The position numbers were made by a program, and so were the translations under genes. Below, one piece after another: positions 20,661-28,251 of a stretch of 64,000 nucleotides of DNA. Below the pieces are notes generated by a model. It searched no databases, had not been told where the DNA came from, and saw only the letters and a program-made list of their open reading frames with translations. The DNA lies in the NCBI RefSeq assembly GCF_031846245.1, contig NZ_JAVRIC010000006.1, positions 1 to 64,000 on the forward strand, read 5' to 3'. Numbering within the stretch: the stretch's first letter is position 1; the number at the start of each line of letters is the position of its first letter. Source of the DNA: Banduia mediterranea. GTDB lineage: Bacteria > Pseudomonadota > Gammaproteobacteria > Nevskiales > Nevskiaceae.

Positions 20661-20682
20661 AAAAGGGGACTGATTTATTTTC
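20661..20682 (-). repeat. GTCCCC repeat, minus-oriented copy
   Basis: AAAAGGGGACTGATTTATTTTC between the higA end and the transposase 3' fragment. It marks the right-hand junction of the interruption. Confidence 0.9.
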
Positions 20683-20688
20683 TCGGCT

Positions 20689-20830
20689 GAGGGAATGGAG
20701 CTTGATCCGCGAGTCCTTGCAGCGTGGCCGGTTGGCCGGGAGTCGCAAGTTTGTCGATGAGATCGAGACGATTGCCGGCATCCGGCTCGAGCACAGGGGG
20801 CGGGGCGATCCAGGAACGAGCCCGACAAGG
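20689..20830 (+). pseudogene. REP-associated transposase, 3' fragment
   Basis: The sequence is nearly identical to the last 45 codons of the intact transposase: 'LIRESLQRGRLAGSRKFVDEIETIAGIRLEHRGRG' then a frameshift in the GGGGGCGGGG tract. Together with the 5' fragment at 19901 it accounts for both ends of one gene whose middle (about 490 bases) has been replaced by higBA. Confidence 0.88.
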
Positions 20831-20883
20831 ATTGACAATAAAGCGGTTTCCTATTTCGCCTTTTCCTTTGTTTTCGCTTTTCA

Positions 20884-21294
20884 TCACCAGAGCGTTTTGA
20901 TTTTATTGTACGAGCGCAGCTTTTCGTCGGCGGTGACCAGAGGTGCGTTCAAGCAGGCGGCAGTCGCCGCGATCAGCCGATCGGCGGGATCGCCATGCAT
21001 CGTCTCGTCGAATTCGCCAGCGAGTTGTGCGATGTCCGCGGTCACGGGTTCGAAGCGCAGTTCGGGCAAGGCCCGCGCATTGTTCAGCCACTGCCGGACC
21101 GGCACGCTCAACTCCAGTCGGCCGCGACGCTCGGCAGTGACGATTTCCAGCACGCTGATGGTGCTGGCAACGGCGGGTTTGCGTTCGCAGGCGGCGGCGA
21201 GGCGGCGTTTGGCCCGCGAACTCAGCCGGGTGCTGCCGGAAAGCCACCACACCAGTACATGCGTATCGATGACGATCAGCGATTCATTTGCCAT
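20884..21294 (-). CDS. vapC: VapC toxin, PIN domain (pair 4)
   Basis: 136 residues: SLIVIDTHVLVWWLSGSTRLS. Asp9, Glu50 (TISVLEIVTAE), Asp102-Asp105 (HGDPADRLIAATA) and 'LVTADEKLRSY' make the PIN active site. The wording resembles pair 1 (both 'TH.L.WW'), so the two VapC proteins belong to the same subgroup. The start overlaps the antitoxin by 19 bases. Confidence 0.93.
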   Translation of the reverse strand: MANESLIVIDTHVLVWWLSGSTRLSSRAKRRLAAACERKPAVASTISVLEIVTAERRGRLELSVPVRQWLNNARALPELRFEPVTADIAQLAGEFDETMHGDPADRLIAATAACLNAPLVTADEKLRSYNKIKTLW

Positions 21295-21515
21295 TCGTCG
21301 GGCTCGATTGACGGTTCCATGGGTGCGTCATAGCGAAGAACGCTGTTCTTGAGTTGCGCGCGCGCGCTTGCCGCAGTGTCCCCCATTTTCGAAGGCGGGC
21401 CGATTTCGGCAATCACCTTTCCCCTGGACGAGATGCGCAAGCGCTCTCCACGGACCACCATGGCGAGAAATTCCGGTAGCCGCTGCCGCAGATCACTAAC
21501 CCTGACTTCTTTCAT
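21276..21515 (-). CDS. vapB: Phd-type antitoxin (pair 4)
   Basis: 79 residues from the ATG at 21515 (MKEVRVSDLRQRLPEFLAMVVRGERLRISSRGKVIAEI); an upstream ATG at 21536 would place the start inside the operator. The Phd fold is residues 1-42. The acidic tail (EPSIEPDEW) contacts the toxin. Confidence 0.9.
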   Translation of the reverse strand: MKEVRVSDLRQRLPEFLAMVVRGERLRISSRGKVIAEIGPPSKMGDTAASARAQLKNSVLRYDAPMEPSIEPDEWQMNR

Positions 21516-21530
21516 TGCAAACTCCGAAAC

Positions 21531-21547
21531 GTACAATACGAATGTAC
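21531..21547. promoter_or_regulatory. GTACA/TGTAC inverted repeat before pair 4
   Basis: GTACA (21531-21535) and TGTAC (21543-21547) face each other across 7 bases, close to the antitoxin start. TGTAC-type half-sites are typical of Phd/YefM operators. Confidence 0.5.
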
Positions 21548-21618
21548 ATATCGTCGTTGGGGAAGGAAAGTGGACAGATTCATTGAAGACCGCGCGCCCT
21601 CATCCCCGGCCCGCAGGT

Positions 21619-21996
21619 TCAGACCGGCATCAGCCTCAGCCCGGCCGGCACGAAGGCGTCGAAATCCTTGCGATTCACCGTGAGTAGTTCGGCATTGCCC
21701 AGCATCGCCGTGGCGGCGATCAAGGCGTCCGTGCGCAAGCCGCGTTTTCGACCGGCCTCATTGAACAGCTGGGCGGCGCAGTGGGCATGGTGTTCGTCCA
21801 CGGGAATGATCCGGCGTTCGATGAACGCTTCGGCCAATTTGATTTCATCGGGATCGACCGGTCCGCAGAGAAACTCGTACCAAACGATGGCGCTGGCCGC
21901 GGTGTGTTCGCCTTGTATCACTCTCTGGATGAGCGGGTGATCGCCCTGTGCCCACAGCGGCAGGGCGATCAGGGCGTTGGTGTCCAGATGGATCAT
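21619..21996 (-). CDS. vapC: VapC toxin, PIN domain (pair 5)
   Basis: 125 residues: MIHLDTNALIALPLWAQG. Asp5, Glu43 (AIVWYEFLCGP), Asp92 (GLRTDALIAATAM) and 'LLTVNRKDFDAF' give the PIN active site. It lies 14 bases after the ribbon-helix-helix antitoxin gene. Confidence 0.93.
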   Translation of the reverse strand: MIHLDTNALIALPLWAQGDHPLIQRVIQGEHTAASAIVWYEFLCGPVDPDEIKLAEAFIERRIIPVDEHHAHCAAQLFNEAGRKRGLRTDALIAATAMLGNAELLTVNRKDFDAFVPAGLRLMPV

Positions 21997-22010
21997 CGCG
22001 CGCCGGGGCT

Positions 22011-22322
22011 TTACGGCTTGCGCTTGGAGGAGGGTGCGGCACGCGTTCTTGCGGTTTCTTCGGCGCGGCGCTGCTTGCGCTGGTCGGCGATGAGTCGCCG
22101 CGTTTCGCTCGCGGATCGGACGGGCGGTGCCTGACGATAGTGGTGGATCACCGCCAGCGGCGATAGCGGCTCGGGTTCGGCGGCGCTCTGTTCAGCCATG
22201 TGGCGAACGGCGCGTCGGATCACTTCCGCTTGTGATGTACGCCAGCGGCTGGCAAGGCTACGGATCGCGCTGGAGGTTTCGGCATCGAGCGCGTAGGTGG
22301 AACGAATGGTCATTCTTGCCAT
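22011..22322 (-). CDS. vapB: Ribbon-helix-helix antitoxin (pair 5)
   Basis: 103 residues from the ATG at 22322 (MARMTIRSTYALDAETSSAIRSLASRWRTSQAEVIRRAVRHMAEQ). The ribbon-helix-helix domain is at 4-45. A long basic tail (85-103, RKQRRAEETARTRAAPSSKRKP) is unusual for an antitoxin and may bind nucleic acid. Upstream ATGs at 22313 (shorter) and 22364 (longer) are possible. Confidence 0.85.
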   Translation of the reverse strand: MARMTIRSTYALDAETSSAIRSLASRWRTSQAEVIRRAVRHMAEQSAAEPEPLSPLAVIHHYRQAPPVRSASETRRLIADQRKQRRAEETARTRAAPSSKRKP

Positions 22323-22401
22323 GATGCGGGCCACGAAAAGTAATGGTATGTCGGTATGGTACATCCGACCAGAAGCGAGGGACGAAAAAAAAGGGGGGGG
22401 C

Positions 22402-22428
22402 GGATTTATTGGATTTATTGGATTTATT
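22402..22428 (-). repeat. Three tandem GGATTTATT units (degenerate GTCCCC repeat)
   Basis: GGATTTATT repeats at 22402, 22411 and 22420, directly after AAGGGGGGGGC. This looks like a decayed minus-oriented GTCCCC repeat whose GGATTTATT part has been tandemly amplified. Confidence 0.7.
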
Positions 22429-22538
22429 TATGGCCCAAGGCGCCTCAGCCAGTAGCCAGGACGGCGTCGATGGTGGGCAAACGCCGTGACCAGGACGGAG
22501 CGCTCCTCTACCGGGCGGTAGAAGATGGAAAAAAAAAG

Positions 22539-22561
22539 AAAAAGGGGACGGATTTATTTTC
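22539..22561 (-). repeat. GTCCCC repeat in the leader of the intact transposase
   Basis: AAAAAGGGGACGGATTTATTTTC, 52 bases before the transposase ATG, in the same position as at the broken copy (19827). This ties the repeat family to the transposase leader. Confidence 0.92.
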
Positions 22562-22612
22562 TGAACCTGAACGCATAGACTTCCGTCCAGACGGCGCAGC
22601 TCAGGAGGCGAC

Positions 22613-23317
22613 ATGCCACGAATGGGCCGGGTGGTCGTCGAGGGCTATCCGCATCATGTGGTCCAGCGGGGACACAACCGGCAGGTGGTGTTCGCGGCGG
22701 CTGAGGACTACGAGCGCTACCTGGGCGATATCCGCGAACTCAAGGATCAGTTCGGCATCCGGCTCTATGCCTACTGCCTGATGACCAATCACGTGCATCT
22801 GCTGTTGGGGCCACGCGACGGGGCATCGTCGTTGGGCTCGTTCATGAAAGCCCTGGCCGCGCGAGCAACCCGTTATCGCAATCGCCTGGAAGGGCGTTCC
22901 GGTACGCTTTGGGAAAGCCGTTACAAGTCGAGTGTGGTTCAGGCAGACAGCTACTTGCTGGCCTGCTGTCGCTATATTGAACTCAACCCGGTACGTGCCC
23001 GTATGGTCGCCGATCCGGAGGCCTATCCCTGGTCGAGCGCGCAGGAGCGGCTGGGGCAAAAAGCCGATGATCTTCTGGATCGGCACCCCAGCTACTTGTC
23101 GCCGGCCCGTAGCGAAGCTGAGCGCAGACCGGCGTATGCACGCTACTTGAAGGACGCCATCCCGGCAGGGGAATGGACCTTGATCCGCGAGTCCTTGCAG
23201 CGTGGCCAGCTGACTGGGAGTCGCAAATTTGTCGATGAGATCGAGAAGATTGCCGGCATCCGACTCGAGCACAGGGGGCGGGGGCGACCCAGGAAGCAGG
23301 CCGATCAGGATGCTTGA
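22613..23317 (+). CDS. REP-associated tyrosine transposase (RAYT, IS200-like Y1)
   Basis: 234 residues, preceded by AGGAGG. The sequence has the Y1 transposase order: 'GYPHHVVQRGHNRQVVF', the HUH motif 'LYAYCLMTNHVHLLL' (His-x-His at about 62-64), 'GTLWESRYKSSVV' and the catalytic Tyr in 'YLLACCRYIELNPVRA' (about 119-122), then a basic C-terminus. Such proteins nick single-stranded REP hairpins and act as single-copy domesticated transposases. A palindromic repeat follows at 23331. Confidence 0.95.
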   Translation: MPRMGRVVVEGYPHHVVQRGHNRQVVFAAAEDYERYLGDIRELKDQFGIRLYAYCLMTNHVHLLLGPRDGASSLGSFMKALAARATRYRNRLEGRSGTLWESRYKSSVVQADSYLLACCRYIELNPVRARMVADPEAYPWSSAQERLGQKADDLLDRHPSYLSPARSEAERRPAYARYLKDAIPAGEWTLIRESLQRGQLTGSRKFVDEIEKIAGIRLEHRGRGRPRKQADQDA

Positions 23318-23330
23318 GCCTGCGGTCGTG

Positions 23331-23386
23331 ACGGCCGTGCCGCAGCAGGTTCATTCTGCGGGGTGCCGCTTGCGGCATGGCCGTTA
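23331..23386 (-). repeat. Palindromic repeat family, copy 3, behind the RAYT gene
   Basis: ACGGCCGTGCCGC ... GTTCATTC ... GCGGCATGGCCGTT, in the opposite orientation to copies 1 and 2, 14 bases after the transposase stop. It has no long tail. RAYT genes are typically flanked by the REP elements they act on. Confidence 0.85.
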
Positions 23387-23533
23387 GTCTGTTGGTTAGG
23401 AATCATCAGGAAATTACTTTGACAACTTTGCGGACGATTCCTTAGGGGGCGTCGCGAGGGTTGGTCCTGTGAGATGAAAATTTCGGGAGACTGAGGCGAA
23501 TATCGGGAATTATTCAACGAGGGCGCGCGGAAT

Positions 23534-24826
23534 TTAGCGTCGTGTGCGCGCGGGCGTCTCGGCGCGATTCATCTGCGGCGTGCGGATGCGCGCGGTCTTG
23601 ACGGCATTGGCGCGGACTTCGGTGATCTCGAAGGTGTAGCCACGCAGCTCCAGCAGGTCCCCGGTCTTGGGGATCGTTTCGAGCTGTTCCAGAATCAGGC
23701 CGTTGACGGTGCGCGGTCCCGTGGTCGGCAGTTTCCAGCCCAGCGAGCGGTTGAGCGCGCGCAGCGTCACGCTGCCATTGATGAGGTAGCTTCCGTCCTC
23801 GTCCATGAAGACATTGCGAATCTGAGTGGACGGGTCCGGCGTGAACTCGCCGACGATCTCCTGAAGGATGTCGGTCAGGGTGACCAGACCCTGGATGTCA
23901 CCGTATTCGTCGACCACGAAGCCGAGCCTCCGCTTCTGGTTCTGGAAGTTCAGCAGCTGCTGGTTCAGCGGCGTGCTTTCTGGCACGTAGTAGGGCTCGC
24001 GCGTGATCTGGAGCAGCGCGGGGCCGGACAGCCGGTCTTCCACCGCAAGGGTCATTGCGTCGCGGACGTGAACGATGCCGCGCAGGTCGTCGATCGATCC
24101 GTCGAACAGCGGCAGACGCGTATGCTCGGTAGTGGTCAGCTGTTCGCGAATTTCCTCGGCCGAATCGCCCAGGTCGATGCCGACGATTTCGTTGCGCGGG
24201 ACCATGATGTCCTCGACGGTGACGCGCTCCAGATCGAGCACCGACAGCAGCATGGCCTGATGCCGCTGCGGGATCATGGCGCCGGCTTCGGCGACCACCG
24301 AACGCAGCTCCTCGCTCGACAGGCTGTGCTGGGCCACGTCCTCCGGTGACACGCCCAGCACCTTGAGGATGCCGTTTCCGATCAAGTTGATGACCCAGAC
24401 GATCGGGAACAGCGGCCATTTCAGCACCCAGTAGACATAGGACGCCGGCAACGCCACGCGTTCCGGGTGCAGCGCGGCCAGCGTCTTGGGCGTGACCTCG
24501 CCGAACAGCAGCACCACTACGGTCAGGGTCGCGGAGGCCACGCCGATGCCGTATTGCCCGAACAGGCGGATGCCGATCACCGTGGCGATCGAGGCGGCGA
24601 GGATATTGACCAGATTGTTGCCGAGCAAAATCAGCCCGATCAGCCGGTCCGGCCGTTCGAGCAGCTTCTGGGTGAGTTTGGCGGCGCGTTCCCCATTCCT
24701 GGCACGATGCGCGAGCCGATAACGATTGATCGTCATCAGGGCGGTTTCGGAGCCGGAGAAAAAACCGGACAACAGCAGCAGGATCCCGAGCAGGGAAAAG
24801 AGAACCGGTAACGGTATGTCGTTCAA
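23534..24826 (-). CDS. CorC/HlyC-family (CNNM, CBS) membrane protein
   Basis: 430 residues: DUF21 membrane domain (about 1-185, with the start 'LLSGFFSGSETALM' typical of the family), two CBS domains (about 205-330, 'VPRNEIVGID', 'VVDEYGDIQGLVTLTDI') and a C-terminal CorC_HlyC domain (about 345-420). Members are linked to Mg2+/Co2+ export or homeostasis (YfjD/PaeA type). The substrate cannot be read from sequence. Confidence 0.9.
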   Translation of the reverse strand: MNDIPLPVLFSLLGILLLLSGFFSGSETALMTINRYRLAHRARNGERAAKLTQKLLERPDRLIGLILLGNNLVNILAASIATVIGIRLFGQYGIGVASATLTVVVLLFGEVTPKTLAALHPERVALPASYVYWVLKWPLFPIVWVINLIGNGILKVLGVSPEDVAQHSLSSEELRSVVAEAGAMIPQRHQAMLLSVLDLERVTVEDIMVPRNEIVGIDLGDSAEEIREQLTTTEHTRLPLFDGSIDDLRGIVHVRDAMTLAVEDRLSGPALLQITREPYYVPESTPLNQQLLNFQNQKRRLGFVVDEYGDIQGLVTLTDILQEIVGEFTPDPSTQIRNVFMDEDGSYLINGSVTLRALNRSLGWKLPTTGPRTVNGLILEQLETIPKTGDLLELRGYTFEITEVRANAVKTARIRTPQMNRAETPARTRR

Positions 24827-25004
24827 AGAAGCGGGGCTCCGGGCCGCAGGTCGCCCTGCATAACTACGAACTCACTGGGGGCGGTGTCAAGCACTGATTG
24901 CCATGCATTCATACAAACCGCGGCAGGTACGGAGTGCAAGTCCATGCTGCCAAAGGCCTTCTCTTGTATTCCACGGTTGCGTGATCCGATCGGGTTTTCC
25001 GCCG

Positions 25005-25805
25005 CTATCCCCAGTGTTTTCCGAGGATCAGCTCAAGCACGATCTTGCTGCCGAAGTAGGCCAGGATCAGCAACAGATAGCCCGCCAGCGTCCACCGGAT
25101 GGCGCGACGGCCGCGCCAGCCGAAGCGCATGCGCCCCAACAGCAGAACGCCGAACACGGCCCAGGCGAAGATCGACAGAATGGTCTTGTGCGCCAGATGC
25201 TGGGCGAACAGGTCTTCCACGAACAGAAAACCGGTCAGCAAGGTGCAGCTCAGCAGCCACCAACCGAGGGCGATGGTGCCGAACAACAGGCGTTCCATGG
25301 TCTGCAAGGGGGGCAGCCGCACTGCCCATCCGGTCGACGAGTAGTGATGCAGCAGGCGGTCCTGTGCCGCCAGCGCGAGCGACTGCAAGGCCGCCAGCGT
25401 CATTACTCCGGCGCTGAGCACTGACAGCACGACGTGGGTTTCCAGCCGCCAGTCGCGCATCGGCAGGACCTGCGACGGGGACGGAAGCAGCGTGGCCAGC
25501 AGCGTGGCGAGTGCGGCGACCGGATAGAGAAGAACCCCCAGCATTTGCAATGGCTGTCGCCAACAGGCGGTCCACAGCAGCAGTGCGCTGAGCCAGGCGA
25601 TCAACGACACGCCTTCGGTGACGCCGATCGTCAGGGGGCCGTGGCGGAACAGTTGCAGGTTCAACAGCCAGGCGTGAATCACCATGGCGATGGCCGCCGT
25701 CGTGCCGACATGGCGCAGGCCGAGCCGCGCCAATGCCGAGGCGGCCAGGTACGCGGCCGCGGTGATCAGAGTCAGTGCCAGGAGCATAGCCAGCGAGGAT
25801 AGCAT
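25005..25805 (-). CDS. ypjD: YpjD/CcsA-type cytochrome c assembly-like membrane protein
   Basis: 266 residues with about eight hydrophobic segments from residue 5 to 260 and conserved His/Trp between them (for example HAWLLN, WRLETHVVLS, HKTILSIFAW). This fits the CcsA-like family found beside ffh in gammaproteobacteria. It faces divergently away from the metallo-hydrolase gene. Its role in haem handling is inferred from the family; no direct function is established. Confidence 0.9.
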   Translation of the reverse strand: MLSSLAMLLALTLITAAAYLAASALARLGLRHVGTTAAIAMVIHAWLLNLQLFRHGPLTIGVTEGVSLIAWLSALLLWTACWRQPLQMLGVLLYPVAALATLLATLLPSPSQVLPMRDWRLETHVVLSVLSAGVMTLAALQSLALAAQDRLLHHYSSTGWAVRLPPLQTMERLLFGTIALGWWLLSCTLLTGFLFVEDLFAQHLAHKTILSIFAWAVFGVLLLGRMRFGWRGRRAIRWTLAGYLLLILAYFGSKIVLELILGKHWG

Positions 25806-25924
25806 CGCGTCGGGGCGCGGCGGGCATGTCGGCGCAGCCGGTGAGCGGCTGCGTAACCCCGCACGATTTTCGGTGCAGAGCCTGTGCTAGCATCGTTTCA
25901 ACACTTCGAAGGGCTTGCGGCGGA

Positions 25925-26689
25925 ATGCGCATCAAGGTCCTGGGCTGTAGCGGGGGAATCGGGCCGGGCCTGAGAACCACGGCGTTGCTGGTGAACGACG
26001 AAACGCTCGTCGATGCCGGTACCGGCGTCGGTGATCTGTCGCTGTCACGCATGCGCCGAATTCGGCGCGTACTGCTGACGCATGCTCATCTCGACCACGT
26101 CTGCGGCCTGGCATTCATGGCGGACAATCTGTTCGGTCTGATCGATCGTCCGCTGGACGTGTTTGCGCTCGACGAGACCCTGGACGCCTTGCGCAAGCAC
26201 ATCTTCAATTGGTGGATATGGCCGGATTTCGGCGAACTGCCGTCCACCAATGCGCCAATCATCAACTACCACACGATCGAAACCGGTCACGCCATGCATA
26301 TCGACGGCGTGCGCTATACGCCGTTTCCGGTCTTGCATGCGGTTCCCGCGGTCGGTTACGTGATGCAGGACGCGGGCGGCACGATCGCCTTTACCGGGGA
26401 TACCTACGCCGACGATTCGGTGTGGAATGCGCTCAATGCCTTGCCGCAGCTTGATCGCCTGATGATCGAGATCGCCTTCACCGATGAGCAGGCGGAACTC
26501 GGGCGCGTCTCCCGCCACTTCACGCCGAGCCTGCTGGGCCAGGAACTGCACAAGCTGCGCCATCGACCGGAGCTGTTGCTGACGCACCATAAGCCCGGCG
26601 CCGAGGCACGGATTGAAAAGGAATGCCGCATTGCGCTCGCGGACTGGAGTTACCGGCACCTGCGGCGCGGCGATATCATCACCCCCTGA
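25925..26689 (+). CDS. Metallo-beta-lactamase-fold hydrolase (cyclic-nucleotide phosphodiesterase type)
   Basis: 254 residues from the ATG at 25925 (MRIKVLGCSGGIGPGLRTTA); a frame from 25826 has no coding character before this. The motif H53-A-H55-L-D57-H58 binds two metals, with further ligands at His in 'FPVLHAVPAVG', Asp in 'FTGDTYADDS' and His in 'LLLTHHKPG'. It belongs to the class II cAMP phosphodiesterase-like/RNase Z-like branch. The substrate is not certain. Confidence 0.85.
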   Translation: MRIKVLGCSGGIGPGLRTTALLVNDETLVDAGTGVGDLSLSRMRRIRRVLLTHAHLDHVCGLAFMADNLFGLIDRPLDVFALDETLDALRKHIFNWWIWPDFGELPSTNAPIINYHTIETGHAMHIDGVRYTPFPVLHAVPAVGYVMQDAGGTIAFTGDTYADDSVWNALNALPQLDRLMIEIAFTDEQAELGRVSRHFTPSLLGQELHKLRHRPELLLTHHKPGAEARIEKECRIALADWSYRHLRRGDIITP

Positions 26690-26772
26690 AAACCTCGACG
26701 GGCGCGCGCACTTTTGCCGCGCCGCGATCGTGTTCACACTTCCGCCCAATATTTCCGGAGTGACTGTCGCTC

Positions 26773-28137
26773 ATGTTTGAATCACTGAGTTCCCGTTTAG
26801 GCAATACCCTGCGCGCGCTGTCCGGCAGCGGACGCCTGACCGAGGACGACGTCAAGAACGCCTCGCGTGAGCTGCGCATGGCCCTGCTGGAAGCCGATGT
26901 CGCGCTGCCCGTGGTGCGCGATTTCGTGGAGCGCGTGCGCGCCCGCGCGGTCGGTGCCGAAGTCACGCAAAGTCTCACCCCGGGGCAGGCCTTCCTGCGT
27001 ATCGTCCAGCAGGAACTGGTCACAACGCTCGGTGGCGAGACCCAGGGACTGAACCTGCGTGCGCAGCCGCCGTTGGTGATCCTGATGGCCGGCCTGCAGG
27101 GCTCGGGCAAGACCACCACCAGCGGCAAGCTCGCGCTGCGGCTGAAGGACGTCGACAAGAAGAAGGTCATGCTGGTGTCCTGCGACGTCTATCGTCCGGC
27201 CGCGATCGAGCAGTTGCGGATCGTGGCCGAGAAGATCGGCGTCGAATGTTTCCCGAGCGCGGTCGGACAGAACCCGGTCGACATCGCCAGGGCGGCGCTC
27301 GATCACGCGCGCAGGGCCTATGCCGAGGTCCTGATCGTCGATACCGCAGGTCGCACCTCGGTGGATGAGGCGATGATGCAGGAGATCGCCGCGCTGCATG
27401 CCGCGATCGAGCCGGCCGAAACCCTGTTCGTGGTCGACAGCATGACCGGCCAGGACGCCGCCAATACCGCCAAGGCCTTCGCCGACCGTCTGCCCTTGAG
27501 TGGCGTGGTGCTGACCAAGGTGGACGGCGATGCGCGTGGCGGTGCCGCGCTGTCGGTGCGTACCGTCACCGGTGCGCCGATCAAGTTTCTTGGCGTCGGT
27601 GAGAAATCTTCGGCGCTGGAAGTGTTCCACCCGGATCGTATCGCCTCGCGCATTCTCGGTCAGGGCGATGTGCTCAGCCTGATCGAGGAAACGGTCCAGA
27701 AGGTGGACCGCGACAAGGCCGAAAAGCTCGCGCAGAAACTCAAGAAGAACAAGCGTTTCGACCTGGAGGATTTCCGCGACCAGATGTTGCAGATGCAGAA
27801 CATGGGCGGCGTCGGCGCGATGTTGGAGAAACTGCCGGGCGGGGCGCAGATGCAGGCACAGCTGGCCAAGGCCAATCCCGAGAAGGAAGTCGGACGCTCG
27901 ATCGCGATCATCAATTCGATGACGCGCCGCGAGCGTCGCTTCCCCGATCACATCAAGGCCTCGCATCGCCGTCGCATCGCGGCCGGCAGCGGCACCCAGG
28001 TGCAGGACGTGAACCGGCTGCTGCGCCAGTTCGACCAGACGCGCGACATGATGAAGAAGGTCGCCAGTGGCGGCATGGGCAAGTTGATGCGCGGTCTCGC
28101 GGGGCGCATGCCGCCGGGCATGATGCCGCGCCGCTGA
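26773..28137 (+). CDS. ffh: Signal recognition particle GTPase Ffh
   Basis: 454 residues: N domain (1-90), GTPase G domain with P-loop at 107-114 (GLQGSGKT), 'DTAGRTSVDE', 'TKVDGDARGGAALS', and a Met-rich M domain (about 330-454, with 'RERRFPDHIKASHRRRIAAGSGT' binding 4.5S RNA). It targets nascent membrane proteins to FtsY/SecYEG. The usual downstream rpsP operon is 6.9 kb away, separated by a six-gene redox operon. Confidence 0.97.
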   Translation: MFESLSSRLGNTLRALSGSGRLTEDDVKNASRELRMALLEADVALPVVRDFVERVRARAVGAEVTQSLTPGQAFLRIVQQELVTTLGGETQGLNLRAQPPLVILMAGLQGSGKTTTSGKLALRLKDVDKKKVMLVSCDVYRPAAIEQLRIVAEKIGVECFPSAVGQNPVDIARAALDHARRAYAEVLIVDTAGRTSVDEAMMQEIAALHAAIEPAETLFVVDSMTGQDAANTAKAFADRLPLSGVVLTKVDGDARGGAALSVRTVTGAPIKFLGVGEKSSALEVFHPDRIASRILGQGDVLSLIEETVQKVDRDKAEKLAQKLKKNKRFDLEDFRDQMLQMQNMGGVGAMLEKLPGGAQMQAQLAKANPEKEVGRSIAIINSMTRRERRFPDHIKASHRRRIAAGSGTQVQDVNRLLRQFDQTRDMMKKVASGGMGKLMRGLAGRMPPGMMPRR

Positions 28138-28251
28138 CGCCGTTCGGCCGTGTAAAGCTGCCGGTCTTCCGGGCCACCAATGCGCTGGCACCCATTCTGC
28201 TGACAGAATCATTCAACAACGTCAGGGAACGGCGGATTGGGGAAGGGGCCG

